From Daphnia pulex (Eukaryota; Arthropoda; Branchiopoda; Diplostraca; Daphniidae), in assembly GCF_021134715.1 (NCBI RefSeq), contig NC_060018.1:6341501-6405500 (forward strand): a stretch of 64,000 nucleotides of DNA, given 5' to 3'. Of this stretch, positions 14,405 to 27,100 are shown one piece after another; positions within the stretch are counted from its first letter, which is position 1, and each line of letters starts with the position of its first letter. The notes beneath the pieces were generated by a model. That model was given only the letters and a program-made list of their open reading frames with translations, had not been told where the DNA came from and ran no database searches. The position numbers and the translations under genes are program-made.

Positions 14405-14540
14405 AGAGTTTATATACAGTGAGCTGCGCTCGACTCGCCAGCAGCAGCTCACTCGCGCTCGTCGCTCTCGCTCACACAAACAACACACAGAGACAGACAG
14501 GGCAACAATATTTTAAAAGTGCACGTTCAAGTTAAGTATT
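14405..14540 (+). promoter_or_regulatory. possible TATA promoter and leader exon
   Basis: A TTTATATACAG box near 14410 is followed by a GC-richer, CT-rich stretch of about 110 bases (CAGCAGCAGCTCACTCGCGC and similar) ending near a GTATTT donor-like site. The composition contrasts with its AT-rich surroundings and looks like an arthropod core promoter with a short first exon. No downstream coding sequence on this strand is identified, so it could be unrelated or non-coding. Confidence 0.2.
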
Positions 14541-15203
14541 TCTTTTTCTTTTCAAATTCAAAGAGAAACTGCGCGGGAGAAATTCGGTTATATAGAGGCT
14601 TAGGCATTTCGATCGCCTCTATAATTTGGAAGCTTTGAAGAAGAAGAAGATGGCTATACATAGATTTGATGTCTAATTACCGCGTATACTACACGCCGTA
14701 TTATATAATAGCAAACTGTTTGATCGCCGTGTTGCTGGGTTTTTGATGGCGCTCTTTGTTTGTTTTTTTTCTTTCTGTTTTCATTTCGTGAAAGGAAAAC
14801 ACTGCTCAGTCTGGACAACGAGGGGGATCGCAACGATGTAGGTGTAAGCCGCTGGGGGCAGAGAGAGAGATTGCTGCTGGGATATACTACATAGGGGGGA
14901 TGGAGAGACGAGAAATAAGGAGCAGCAGGAAGACAAATATAAGGAGCTGTAGGGACCCCGATGTTTGTGCTGTGTTAGCGATTCAGCGTTTATGTTATAG
15001 CCGGGGCTGCGCTGGCCTATACGCTCGTCGTTGTACCTCAAGCAGAGAGTTGCTCTCTCCCTTTTTTTCATCCTCTCCTTGTCTTTCTCTATTCTTTCTT
15101 TCTTTCTTCTTTTCTCTGCTGTAGTATTTACCTATAGACCTTTTTCTTTCGAAGAAGAATAAGAGGACAGATGATTGGAGGGGGGAGGAAAGAGAGAGAA
15201 AGA

Positions 15204-15220
15204 GGGGGGGGGGGGGGGGG
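15204..15220 (+). repeat. G17 homopolymer
   Basis: Seventeen consecutive G follow a GA-rich purine tract. It could form a quadruplex, and its length in the assembly is uncertain. Confidence 0.9.
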
Positions 15221-15343
15221 AATTGTATGTTATAACGTCGGCCGCAGTTGCTGGCCTCGCCGACGTGGGTTTCAGGCCGGTCTCTCCCTCTCTCTACACG
15301 ATGCCCAGTGGCTCCGAGTGTTTCCCAAAACTCATTGCGGGAC

Positions 15344-15366
15344 GTCTCTCTCTCTCTCTCTCTCTC
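15344..15366. repeat. TC dinucleotide microsatellite
   Basis: About eleven uninterrupted TC units. Confidence 0.9.
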
Positions 15367-18300
15367 GTCGATGGGCATCCATCAAAACCCAAATGAAGAA
15401 AAACAAGGTTTCCCGTCGTGTACAGCAGGTATATATCAAATATATTTATTCCGGCTCGGCGCGCTGTATAGATTTCCCCCCTCTGCCCAGCAGCGGAATG
15501 GGCTTTTTTGTTTTTCAATTCTTTTCGTCGCTCGAGTTTTGTTTTTGTGTTTTTTACCTTGTCCTTTTGATATGTCTGCTGGTCTACATGTGATTTTCTG
15601 ACTGACATTCGTCCAAGGATTTCAAGGCTAGTATTATTAGGAATGGATGAGAGCCGATGGCAAGAGTGCTGTGTGCGGAGGGCATGGATAATACATACAC
15701 ACACAGAATAACCAGAAATACAATGAGAGAAAGGCCATCCAGCGCAGAGACCCCAGCACAATGGTGTTCGCGGCTAACAACACACCTGATGCGGATTATA
15801 TATGTGTGCATGCTTCTGCTTCTGAACATTTTGCCTTTTTTTTTATTTTATTCTATTTTTCCACGTGCTGCATATGGAGAGAATGTAAGTAAACAATTTT
15901 TCGCTACCGACAATAACAACCGGCCATCCGTCATGCAGGTCTGACATCTGCGGCACACATAGACATGTTGTATATAGCTACGTGTGTATATATATATATA
16001 AACTTATACGCAGCTATGCAATGCCGTAAATCATTCATATTCGTGACATAACAGTGTATAGATGTCTGACATTGTGTACAGCGCTTTCTTTTTATTTATT
16101 GCCCCTTATCGCTATTATATTATATTATACCGAAAGGCTGTAATATTACGTGAGCAACCTGACCAACCGGACAAAGAACTCAGCATTGAGACTTTGTCAT
16201 TCGCCCAAAACGGTGATGTCGATTGTGCTGTCGGCATAAATTGGTTGTGACACACAAGTTAAATAGTATACATCCGGGAATGTATATATATGTATTCCAT
16301 ATAGTCAATGAATTAGACGCGCATCACAGAATTCAACGAATGTAATATAGTATTACGCAAGCGCTAACCAGCAGTGATTATCGTCCACAAGTCGAAATCA
16401 AAAGAATTAAGAACCAAATGAGCTGATGGAGACTTTTTTGAGGCCGATGCGCCATCTCGTCGTAAAAATATAGTCGAACCATCGTATTATATATGATTTC
16501 CCAGTCAAGCATATAAAAACCGGCCTAATAGCAAATAAACTTCTATAGAACATTGTACCGGTATTATATAGCTCCGGTAGCCAATAAAATGCGCTAATTA
16601 CCAATGCAATTAAACTCACGCTACCTACTAGTACTATATATAGTAATACCAGCGTAATACCAGAATAGCCGCAGCTATAGCCTACTCGGTCTTCCACAGC
16701 ACGTATTATATTATATCCGTTTCATAACGCGAGCTACCACACCGCTATACCTATATATACGTACTATACAACAAATAAAGTGTTACGCGATATAGACTCT
16801 GTTCTTATGACATCGAGCCTATATATACCTGTGATTCCTGTATTAAAACGAGTTGTCTAAGCCTAACCAACTGTAAGCGCAGTGAGACGGAAATTCTAAC
16901 GCCTCGGTCGGCCGAAAAAAAAACAACTTATTTTTAGTACCTGAAAACCACCTAATTGTCTATATAAGAAAGAAAAGAATGATTCAGCAGGATTTGGGAA
17001 GTTCTCTCACGTTTTTTTATTTTTATTTTCTATAGGGAGACAACGAACCGATGGAGTTAGAGAGCGGCGACCCTACAACATTTTCCTATAGTAACGTTGC
17101 ATTATTGTGTACATTCGATTGCGGCCATTTATTAAACTGTCGCCACGCGGAAACCCAAAAGTTATTCCCCGCGTTTCCTTTCCGTAGCTGCTGAGAGTAA
17201 TGTGACGCGGATAATGTCGTGGAAAATTCGGCTCCTAACATCCGCGAGATATCTCTAACCAAAACGTATATGAACGGCCGGTGGAACCCAAAGAGCCGCA
17301 AGAGCGGAAAAGGCGCACCACCAGCACTAGCAGCAGCAGCAGCAGCTGAATTTCAGTTGAGGGGAGAGGACGAACGCGGCGTCAAGCGTGAAAGTATATA
17401 CGGCCAAAGTAGAACGAGGAAAACAAAAATGGCTATTAAATTAGTTCTTTATTTTATTTTTTTAAAATTCTCCTTCAAAGTTGAAAAAAAAAAATGTTCA
17501 AAAGGAAAACGAAACAAAACACCAACGGACTGTTACTAAGGCGAAAATTTAGGAAAGACTAACGAGTCTTTTTTCCTTTTTGTTCTTTTCTCTCTCTATA
17601 CACGGATTGGGAAGATACGTCAAACTTCTTTTTTTTTTCCAGTAGTACATACGTATATAGACGCCGGCCGCGTAGAGACCAACAAGTTGTGTGTTGGCAA
17701 TGGTTCCCTGCTGTCTGCTGGGAAGCGGTCGGTATATTATACTGTGGGTCAAAAATCCCCCACCCAAAAAAGAAAAATCAAATAGGAGAAGAAAGAAAAA
17801 GAAAAAAGAAATAAAGCCTAGCTCGTCGTCTCTCCTGTGAGCCTTGTCATCACCACAAGGTAACCAGAAGCAGCAGGGTACCGTCCGTTTGCTGTGTGCT
17901 TCTATACATACGGTATATAGCTGTGTTGGATGTACGGTTGCCAGGACCCGCCAGGACCAAGACAAAAAGGCCGTGGTCTCCTGTGTAATATAATTCCTCG
18001 ATTTTATAGAGCACTCGCCCCAAATACTATATCGCCGGCTCCTATCGCGCAATAGAAGGTGATGCCTGCATGCCTGGCGACAGGTTAGCGGTCGGTTTGG
18101 ACAGTGCCTACTGGTTCTATTAGAGATATCCTGGCTGCACTTGTACACATGATATAGAAGCCAGATTATCTCCAAACGAGGATTGTCACCGTCGAAGGTC
18201 TATACATAGTATATATGCTATTGCTGCTGGCTCTGCTGCTGCTGCTGTTTGAGTCGCTGCACCCACCAAGAATGTACACCTTGAATAATAATTGAATAGT

Positions 18301-19099
18301 TATTCGCCCTTGATGCGATGCGGAGCAGATAGAATATATACAGCAGACGAGCCAACGTTATTTGTTGTTGTTGTTGAGTTTGTGTCACCCATGTTTGGTC
18401 CTATATATCGGGGGACGACACACACGCACCAAGGGAAGTTACCAATCAGCTCTCTGATCAGTCTCTGATGCTCTCCTTGATATTTAACAAGTCCGAATTT
18501 ATTTTTATGTCATCGGATAAGGAAATACACCGAGCCAAGACAACAACAAAAAAGAAGAAGAAGTTGTTGTATTCAATTGTTTTGAGCTGGCAGGGCGCAG
18601 CAAGTCGAGAGAACCAATGCTGGAAAAAAAAAGGAAATTGGATGTGCTTAGAGAAACAGACCATGTGACCACATTACTATACTAGTCGTGCATATACTAT
18701 AAGACGGGCGACCAGACGGAGGGGAAAAAAACTGGAAGAAGAAGAAGAAGAAAAAAGTTAGTTGGAAATGTTCAGATCTATAAACTTGATTGACCGTCTG
18801 TCAACGAACGACTCGAGCTGCGACGACTGACCAGCAAAAGTTCATCAAACAGTGAAAATTCCCTAACCTGTTCGGGTCGTTGCTCGTCTCGTCTATCGTC
18901 TTTCGTGAGTCTTTTTCGGGGAAAAACAAAAGGGATTTGAAAAAAAAGGACACACACAAAAAAATGGCCATCAGCAGAGCGAGCGGATGTTATTGACCTG
19001 TCTATTGAAAGAAATGTTGAACGAGGACGATGCGCGATAACTTTCTCTCGGTTTTTTTACTTCAAATTCTGACTGCTGCTATCTGCTCGTGCTTATATA

Positions 19100-22000
19100 T
19101 AACTCATTATTTCTTGCTTTTTCTTTTGCTCTTTTCCTGGAATGAATGTATTTTTGGAAACGGATTAGATCCAGAAGGTTGTTGTTGGTAGCCTCCAACT
19201 ATAAACGTAATTAGAAACAATTTATTTCGAAATTGCTTATATAGATGATCTGTTGGGGCCGGGGATTTGCGTGTTTGGCTTCAATGTGCTGTGTGCAAGA
19301 CTACAGGCGGCGGCGGTGGTAACAAATTTCTTCTTCACCACGCAAGGTGGGATTTTCCTGGAAGCCAAAAAGGGCCCCCCCCCCCCCCCCAGCACCTGCA
19401 GCCTCAGCTATCAAACAAAAGGCGGACACCAACAGCAACGAAAATAACTTTCCGATATCAAATCGGCAAACCGAAGCCTTTTTTCACTTTGATTTCTGGT
19501 TCATTCCAGATTATATTCCCAGCTTATTTCCAGTTAGGTCTTCCCACGCATTAAAATCCTAAAAAAGAAAAAAAAAACGACACAAATTTATATACCTTGG
19601 TGGTAGGTTTGAAAAAAAAAACTTAACAAAATCCGGTTACTACTGGATTTTATTTTGTGAGGTAGGTTCTTCCTCTTTTAATAACTCGGCTCCTTGAATT
19701 GCTTCAGTCTGCTGGCTACTGTTGAGTCCCTGGGTACAAAAGCGCTCGTTGTCCAGCCACCAGAACGAAACAGAAAGAAAGAAAAAAAAGGACAAGAAAT
19801 CATTCAGCGGAACTCTAGCGGAAATCATTTTCTATTTTTTCTTTCTTCCATCGACTGTGCCCGCCAACCGGGACATCCCCCATAGCCCTTTTTTCTTTTA
19901 TTTAATGAAAGGTTTTGAAAGAAAGAAAATAATAATAATTTACTTTTTTTCCAGTAGCGTATCTACTGTATATGTAGTCATTTGAAATATAAGAAAGCAT
20001 ACATTGCCGCTGGGATATATGCTGGTGGTTAATGGTGTTGAGGATCATCTTTGGTCGGGATGTTGCCGACCTCTTTCCCCTTTTCGTCTGTGATGGCGCC
20101 CGTAACAAGAAAGAAAGAAAAAGAAAGAAAAAAAAACTGGCCATATGTATATAAAATAATGAGACACTTGGACATGCGTGCCACGTCTCCAGCATCAGCC
20201 AGCAGCGCACACACTAAGAAAATATAATTCACTGCCGAAGGATTTTTTTCCAGAGACCCCCTCGGTCGATGAGTGAATAGAATTCATCCATCCGGGATGC
20301 GGTACCTACCATTGACGTCACTGACGTTGCTGGACGCGTCAGATGGACATCACAGCGATAGACCATCCAGTGCCGGCCCAAATGATGATCAAAAGTTTGT
20401 TGCCATTCGGCCATAGAGAAGAAAAAGGAGACAAGGATACCACAGTTTCCCCAAAGCTGATGGCAACGGCTGAAAACTTTTAAAGATTTTTTTGTTAAAA
20501 GAAAAAAAAAAGAAAAAGTTTTTTTTTTCTCCTTGGAGAGGAAAGCGTGTTGCGTCATCGAGTGGAATAGACGATGCCTGATGCCCGTCATTTCCAAAAA
20601 GCCAAATAGGAAAAAGTTATATAGAAGAAGAAAATGGGAGATAATGGGCGCCTCACGCAACACGAACAGCCGATGCTGTAACAGCTCAAAGAACGGCCCC
20701 CGTGATCATTTTGACTGCACATGACCAAAAATAGGGGCAGCCGGTTGGCGGCCACAAGCAAGGCTTAACTTATTGCAGTTCAGTTGTGTGTATTACACAG
20801 TGGACTGGAGTGAAGGTCGGGCCGCCGGGTATGAAAGGGCCATTTATTACATATACATTTATTTATTTTTCCTTTTTTTCTTTTCTTTATTCTTACAACA
20901 TTTATAATAGCTCAGCTATAGAGCCAACAGCCAAGCCAGCCTAGCTTATCCCTTTTATTTGCTGTGTCTCGCGTAACCTTAAATGCGCTTATATACAAAG
21001 CCGGCCCTCTTTTAGTTCTTCTTATCCAACCGCAGGTGTTGCGTCACCGTGTTCTAGATTGGACACGTCCAAGAAAACTATCTATACATAATGAAGGAGA
21101 TAAAAGATAAAACCCAAAAAGAAAAAGAAAGAAAGAATTAAGATAAGGAACGCGACCGCCAGTTGCGCAACCATCTAAGGAGTTTGAAAATGATGACGAG
21201 GGCATATTAAAACAGTTTTGTGTTTGTTGAGAATCGACGGGGTCGTTGGGAAGGGTCGAGTATTTGGGTACGCCGAAATATACAAAAAAGAATGAAAAAG
21301 AAAATCAAAGAGAAAACTGTAAATACGTAATAATATGAATATATTATACTTTCTTGAGTCGAGCTATAGTCTATAGGAGCAGCTACATATAATGTAGACG
21401 AAAGCGTTTTTGGGTTGAACTCGCGGCCAATAGATTTTTCTTGGTTACCTACGGGGGGGTTCAAAAGGCTGGGCCGGATGGCAACTGGCAACAGCACAAC
21501 ACGTCGGTGTATATAGGCTATATACACAACTATTAGAGCTGCTAGGTAATATCCAGACAAAACCAGACCCAAGTTGTTGTTCCCTCCCAACAACAGCCAC
21601 CACAGATATTCGTGCAAAACCCCAACAAAAAACCTTGTTGATATGGGTCGGTTATAGCATAGACTGTGCCCGGCTCCTCGTTCCTTTCAACATTTTAGTT
21701 TCGGTTCAATTAGCAACACTGAAAGGAGGACTCGGTGGATGGCGAAATCCTTCTCCCGACGACACCGAATAACATCTGGATGTGTATAATAATATTTCGT
21801 TCTACGGATTTAGAAAATGAAAAAGAGTCAAGTAATTTTACTCTTGTAAAAACCTTGGACATAAATATTCGTTTATTCCTTTAATTTTCGCCATTGTATG
21901 GCAACACGCAGCAGGTCGTTGAAAGACATCGGATGTTTGCTCAACTTCATACTTTATGGACAAACACAATAAATAAAACGAGAAGTTCAAGAAAAAAGAG

Positions 22001-24100
22001 CCAGCTGGCCTCGGCCATATTACGATGGGTTTTTTTGATCATCATTTCGTTCAATGGGAGAGGGCGGATTGAGATAAGGAGAGTTCATTGGATACGAATC
22101 TATATATTTTTGTATTTTTAATATTTCCGTCATTTAAGGCATCAATGCGGATCGGGCGCGCTTTTTGTTGGCTCCATTTTTTGGGTTTTTAACGACCGAA
22201 AGGATTCATATTACTCGATAGGAAATTTCTCTATTTATTTCCTCCTCGTACATTTTCGATTCGGAAATATCAAAAAGAAAAAAAATTTTTAAATATTTTA
22301 TTAAAGATCCAGCAGAAGGCATCACGCTGGCCGCGTCTCTCGACATCCGTGACTCGCACGGTCACGTACGCCCGTCGCTGGAGCATTGAGCCGGCCCCGT
22401 CGAATGACGTCGGTTGGTGTACGCGGAGGAGCGCACATCGACAAAACATTTAAACATTTTACCTATACAGCATTTCCCCTTAAAAAAAAACATGCTGTAT
22501 ATACATAACTGGAAATATGTTAACTCGATACTTAATTTTGAGTTCCATTTCTCCTCCGTTGCCCAGCAGCGCAGTCGATCATAAAATACCAAACAGCAAA
22601 CGAAAAATTTCGTCAGCCATCAGTTTTGGGATTTTCCTATTTTTATTTTTGGGTGGGTATATAGGCAGCGCAGTTCAGGTATAAGTATAGGCCAAACATC
22701 CAGAAGAAGAAGTCAAGTCACCGGGCAACGGGTACGATCATTCAGAAAAGGTTTTTGGGTTTTTCTTTTTCTTTTTTTATTTTAACAACTCCATAATCTT
22801 CGCTTTATCTGCTGTGTGGGTCCAATTTTGGGTGTTTCAGGATTTTCCAGACGGACAATGCTGCGTGCGGCCTTCACGGCATTTCTGATTAAGCGGATGA
22901 GATTCGGGTAACTAAAGGAAGAAAGAAATAACTGGCATCAATGAAGAGATAAGGAAAAGATTAAAAACCTGCTTGGCGCTTTTCATTTCGTCTTCTAGAT
23001 TCAATCAGAGAACTAGATAATACAACAGCACACTTGTAGACTGCAATTATTTTCTTCTCCGTTCAATAAATTTTAGTTGAGATATATTCCCCAAATGACG
23101 AATGACGTCATTCGCCATTTCTTTCTATGTGTTGGCCTATTCTGCGTGCCGTCAATTAGGCGGGGCAATCATCAGATCGATCTAATGAGAAACTCTCCCG
23201 AGCAGAGAGCTCTCCTCGATGATGGCGATACAATCGACGACGACGCACGCAACAAGAGAGAGAGAACGTCCTTCAGGGTCCTTGAAAGAGATCAATGCAT
23301 GCGATCAATGTCGACTCTTTTTTGTTATCCACTTTTTCTCTCCTTTTTTCAAATATCACTTTGTTGGCTATTGTCAAGAGAGAAAGAGAGAGAGGGATAA
23401 GGTGGTATAGAGGGCAGATTTCGGTGTTTGGGATTCGTCTTATTTATTCGTCTGGTTTCAAACGCAGAATCGCCAAAATGAGAGAACAAGACAAGCGAGA
23501 GAGGAGAGAGATCATTTTGAGCCAGGTGGGAAATAAGAAAAACGAGTTTCTTGTCATCATGCCTCCGAGTTACAAACAAGAGCAAAAGAAAAAAAGAAAA
23601 TAACAAGTCAAATATGCGATCGTCGATGCAATTATTTAGTCGAGTCTCGGTGCGTCTCTCCTTTTGATGATATCCATCCGCCCAGAAACTTGTAAGTTGC
23701 ATCCCTTTGAATCGATTCCCCTCCAATCCTTTTATTCACCTGGTTTTATTTGGTGAGGTTGTTTCAATTGTTTTTTTTTGCATAAATTAGGAAAGATCAA
23801 TGGATTAGTGCATCACCTGCAGCATATCAATTTTCTTTTCTTTAATTTTATCTCTTTTTATTTGAAACTTTTCCCTTTAATTATTAATTTTTCTACCTTG
23901 TAAAAAATTGTCTGGGACGACAGGTACAAAGAAAATATTTCTACAGGATCTTCTATTTTCTATCCATTTATTTTGTGTGTATAAATATTTCCTTCGCAAG
24001 AAAGTAGAGAGAGAGAAGAAAAGAGGGCCGGATGAATATGTACAGACGAAGATTTAGAAGGGAGAAAGGCGGCTATCGTTCCAGGTATATATACATACTA
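19100..24100. other. gene-free region, part 3
   Basis: Contains a C16 run at 19375-19390, many poly-purine and poly-pyrimidine tracts (for example 20100-20140 and 20500-20530) and GA-rich stretches around 23250 and 23380-23400. All frames are composition-driven (Lys/Arg/Glu or Phe/Leu/Ser rich) and match no family I know. A TATATAGG box near 22657 is a weak promoter candidate. Confidence 0.5.
19375..19390 (+). repeat. C16 homopolymer
   Basis: Sixteen consecutive C, the opposite-strand counterpart of the G17 run about 4 kb away. It could form an i-motif or quadruplex, and its length is unreliable. Confidence 0.9.
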
Positions 24101-27100
24101 TATCTTAATATTTGATGATCAAATGTAAAATATAAAAAAGAAAAGATCCTCCGACGTCATTCTCTTTCTTGGCTGGAAGCTGCTGGCTGGCTGACTGGCT
24201 GTTGCTAAGCCGGCCATCGAGAGAAAACCGCCGTTACTTATTGCCATGAGTCTAACGAAAAGCAGCCCGAAATAGCAACGCCGCCAGCTCTTTAAGGACC
24301 AATAAAATTTAAAAAAAAACAAGAAAAACCCCAACTGTTGGCCGCTAGACAAGGGCGACCTGAGCGATTCCAAAAAGAGAGAGAGAAGAAAAAGAAAAAA
24401 AGAACACAAACGCTCGGCCCCAACAGCCAAAAGAAAACAAAACAGGTTGTCCCGCGCGGAATCAAATAGCGCGCGGCCGTGCGCACATTTCGTTTGCTCG
24501 CCTACTACCAGCCATCCACTTTGCACGCAAGTGTGCGCACTTGACTTGGCCATTTCTTTTTGTGTGCGCTGTTTGTTTGTACTCTCTCTCTCTCTTTTGA
24601 GTTATTGTTATGCACACAACACTTTGGTCTTGTACACACTAAAATGTCTATATACTATGCATGTAACATACAAGAATGGTCAAAGTCAACAGCACCTTTC
24701 TTTTCTCTTGTTGTTGTTTGATATTCTTTTGGTGTTGTGTCTGAAAAGTCCTAAATGTAGATATTTGGTCGGAGACCGGTTGATTTATTCACCCGGTGCG
24801 CAATTGAATATTGATATCAACAACCTGTCGGTCACACGCCGAGGGTTTTTAAATTATTTGAAATTATTTTGGAGTGTCAGCACATGGATTGAAGAGTGCT
24901 GGTCAAGTTATACACAGTCCCGTTTTTTTCTTCTCTCCTATCTGCTGCTGCTGTTGGCAGCACAGTAAAAGTAATGTTATCAACCGCAGTCATTTCGTCA
25001 TTCCCGCTCTCTAATTCTATTTTTATAATGGTGACCATTTTCGAAACGAATACACATTTTTATTTATATTCTAATATAAAAGGGATTCCAACAACATCTA
25101 AACTCTGAGTGTGGTCTGGCGTGGATCCGGGAACTGATCCAAACAGCATCTTTGTATTTTTAACTCTTTCTATATAGTAGCTCTCTATCGATTAACATAA
25201 TCTAAAGAAAGAACAACATTTATACCGTTTGACCCTTTTCTTCTTTTGACTTGGATTTTGGATTCTGTTTGTTGTTTTTTTTTTTCGGGTGAAAGTTGGG
25301 CAGGAAGGGAAACGAACCCTTTATATATATATTTTCGTGTATTACACGCGAGCGATTTGGGAGTTGGCCATGTTTATATTATACAATACTATGTATCGAT
25401 TTGTTTATCTCCCCGAAAAGAAATTTTTTCTTTTACAAACATTGTACAGGCTATACAAATACGGAGAAAGACTCATTTTCTTTTTCGAGGGTACATGCGC
25501 TGACCATTTGTTCGAAAGACAAGCGACCAATAGTCTCTCTGCTTTCGGGTCGTTAAAATAGGACGAATAACCAAAAAGAAAAGAAAAAGAAAAAAAAATT
25601 ACAATAATAAAATACAATGTCTTGGGAAAGTAGCAGCGTGGCCATCGCAACGCCAAAGGTGTTGTGCCTGTTCGCTTCCAAGTAATTTCTGTAGAAAAAA
25701 AATGGAAACGGAAAAATGCCCAAAAAATATGACAATGTATATAAGACCTCCTCTTTTGCCCACCTACCGACCTCCCAATTAAATACTATAAAGTCTTACA
25801 TCTTTACAACGAAAACGGTTGACCAACAAGACTTTATACCACTTTGTTCTATCGTTTTATTGTTTGATACACATCTTCTGTGGCCTTATATATCGGCATG
25901 AATTTTGGGTGTACAAGGAAGAGAGAAATAATCGCTAGGAATCACGCATCGATTCGTTGATGGAATGTTTTTGTTCAACTTTTGGTTTATTGTTGTTTCC
26001 TTACTCGCAATAGTTGCAAAATAAAATAGAAACTCCAAACGAAAAAATAAAATAAAAAAGAAGAAGAAAAATAATAATAAAGAAGAAACATTAATTCGAA
26101 ATGTAGACAATAATTTACAAAAATGGGAGGTCGACCGTCTGCTGACGCAAAACGGTGTGTCCTACGCGATCGTTAGCACGTAGGCCAGCAGACAAGAGTA
26201 TATTCCATTGTTTCTTATTCTTCATCGCAACAACGGGTTGCCGGGTGTACAAGAGTATAGTAATGACTTTTAGAAAATTTTTAATCCGCATCAAGTGAGG
26301 ACGAAGACTCTTGATAAATGTGAGAGTATATAATAATGCAGTATTTACGGGAAAATATACGAGTTTACAGGCAAGTTAGGCAGCCAGCGAACCGAAAACT
26401 GACGTCTTAGATATGCCAGTCATCTGCGTCTATATTTATCAACCCAAAATTTCCTTGTATGGAATTGAGAGATTTCAATGGCTATTTTCGTGACTGGTCC
26501 AGTCCCGTCTCCGACGCCAGTATCACCACCTGGTCGTCAAAAAGTATCAGAGCCGAGAGCGGAATATAACAGAACAGAACAGAAATGAATGCAGCAACAA
26601 CAGGTATTTTCTTGGATTGGAAAAAAATCAGCAGCCAAAAAACCGAAACAAAACCAACAACAAAAAACAGACCATCTATTTACACGTGTCCAAGTTGCGA
26701 AAGAGACGACGAAAAAAAAAGATAAAAAAAGGACTGATCACGACCTGTCCAGTGCAGCAATCGTGACATCCAATTCTGTCCCCGCCTTTATTCCCCCGGT
26801 CTTATCACAGTCTCTCATCCGATGACAAGGAACAACGGCCACTCTGAATAAAAACAATCGACGCAAAGATAGAATTGTTGTGTGTGCCATTTACTTATCG
26901 AATATGTATATATGTAGACGGTTTCCCAGACTTTTGTGCGCTGGGATGCCCATCGCGGGATTTTAAATAAAAATCGCGACCGGACCGCCAGCCACGTATA
27001 AATTAAAATCTACGCACCGGTGAGCGAAGTCCACGTCTATGAGAGCGCGGTCAGACGTCACCGCAGACGATCCGGTCCAATGTGCGATTCATAGACCCCC

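Larger units (their letters stand above)
14300..19100. other. gene-free region, part 2, simple-repeat rich
   Basis: Contains a GA repeat at about 14312-14326, a G17 run at 15204-15220, a TC repeat at about 15344-15366, TATATA clusters between about 15970 and 16810, an AGC repeat near 17327-17347, a TGC repeat near 18222-18250 and a TTG repeat near 18361-18376. A stretch at about 18770-18904 with a TATAAA-like box and a GTGAGT donor is another weak leader-exon candidate on the plus strand. No coding gene is supported. Confidence 0.5.

Noticed and set aside
15171-15761. Several long frames around the G17 and TC repeats
   Set aside because: They are products of simple repeats (poly-Gly, Ser-Leu, Arg-Glu) and not genes.
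23485-23530. Bantam-like microRNA: GAGATCATTTTGA near 23511
   Set aside because: The match to bantam covers only 13 bases and then diverges. The pairing arm is just CAAAATGA/TCATTTTG, without a proper precursor hairpin.
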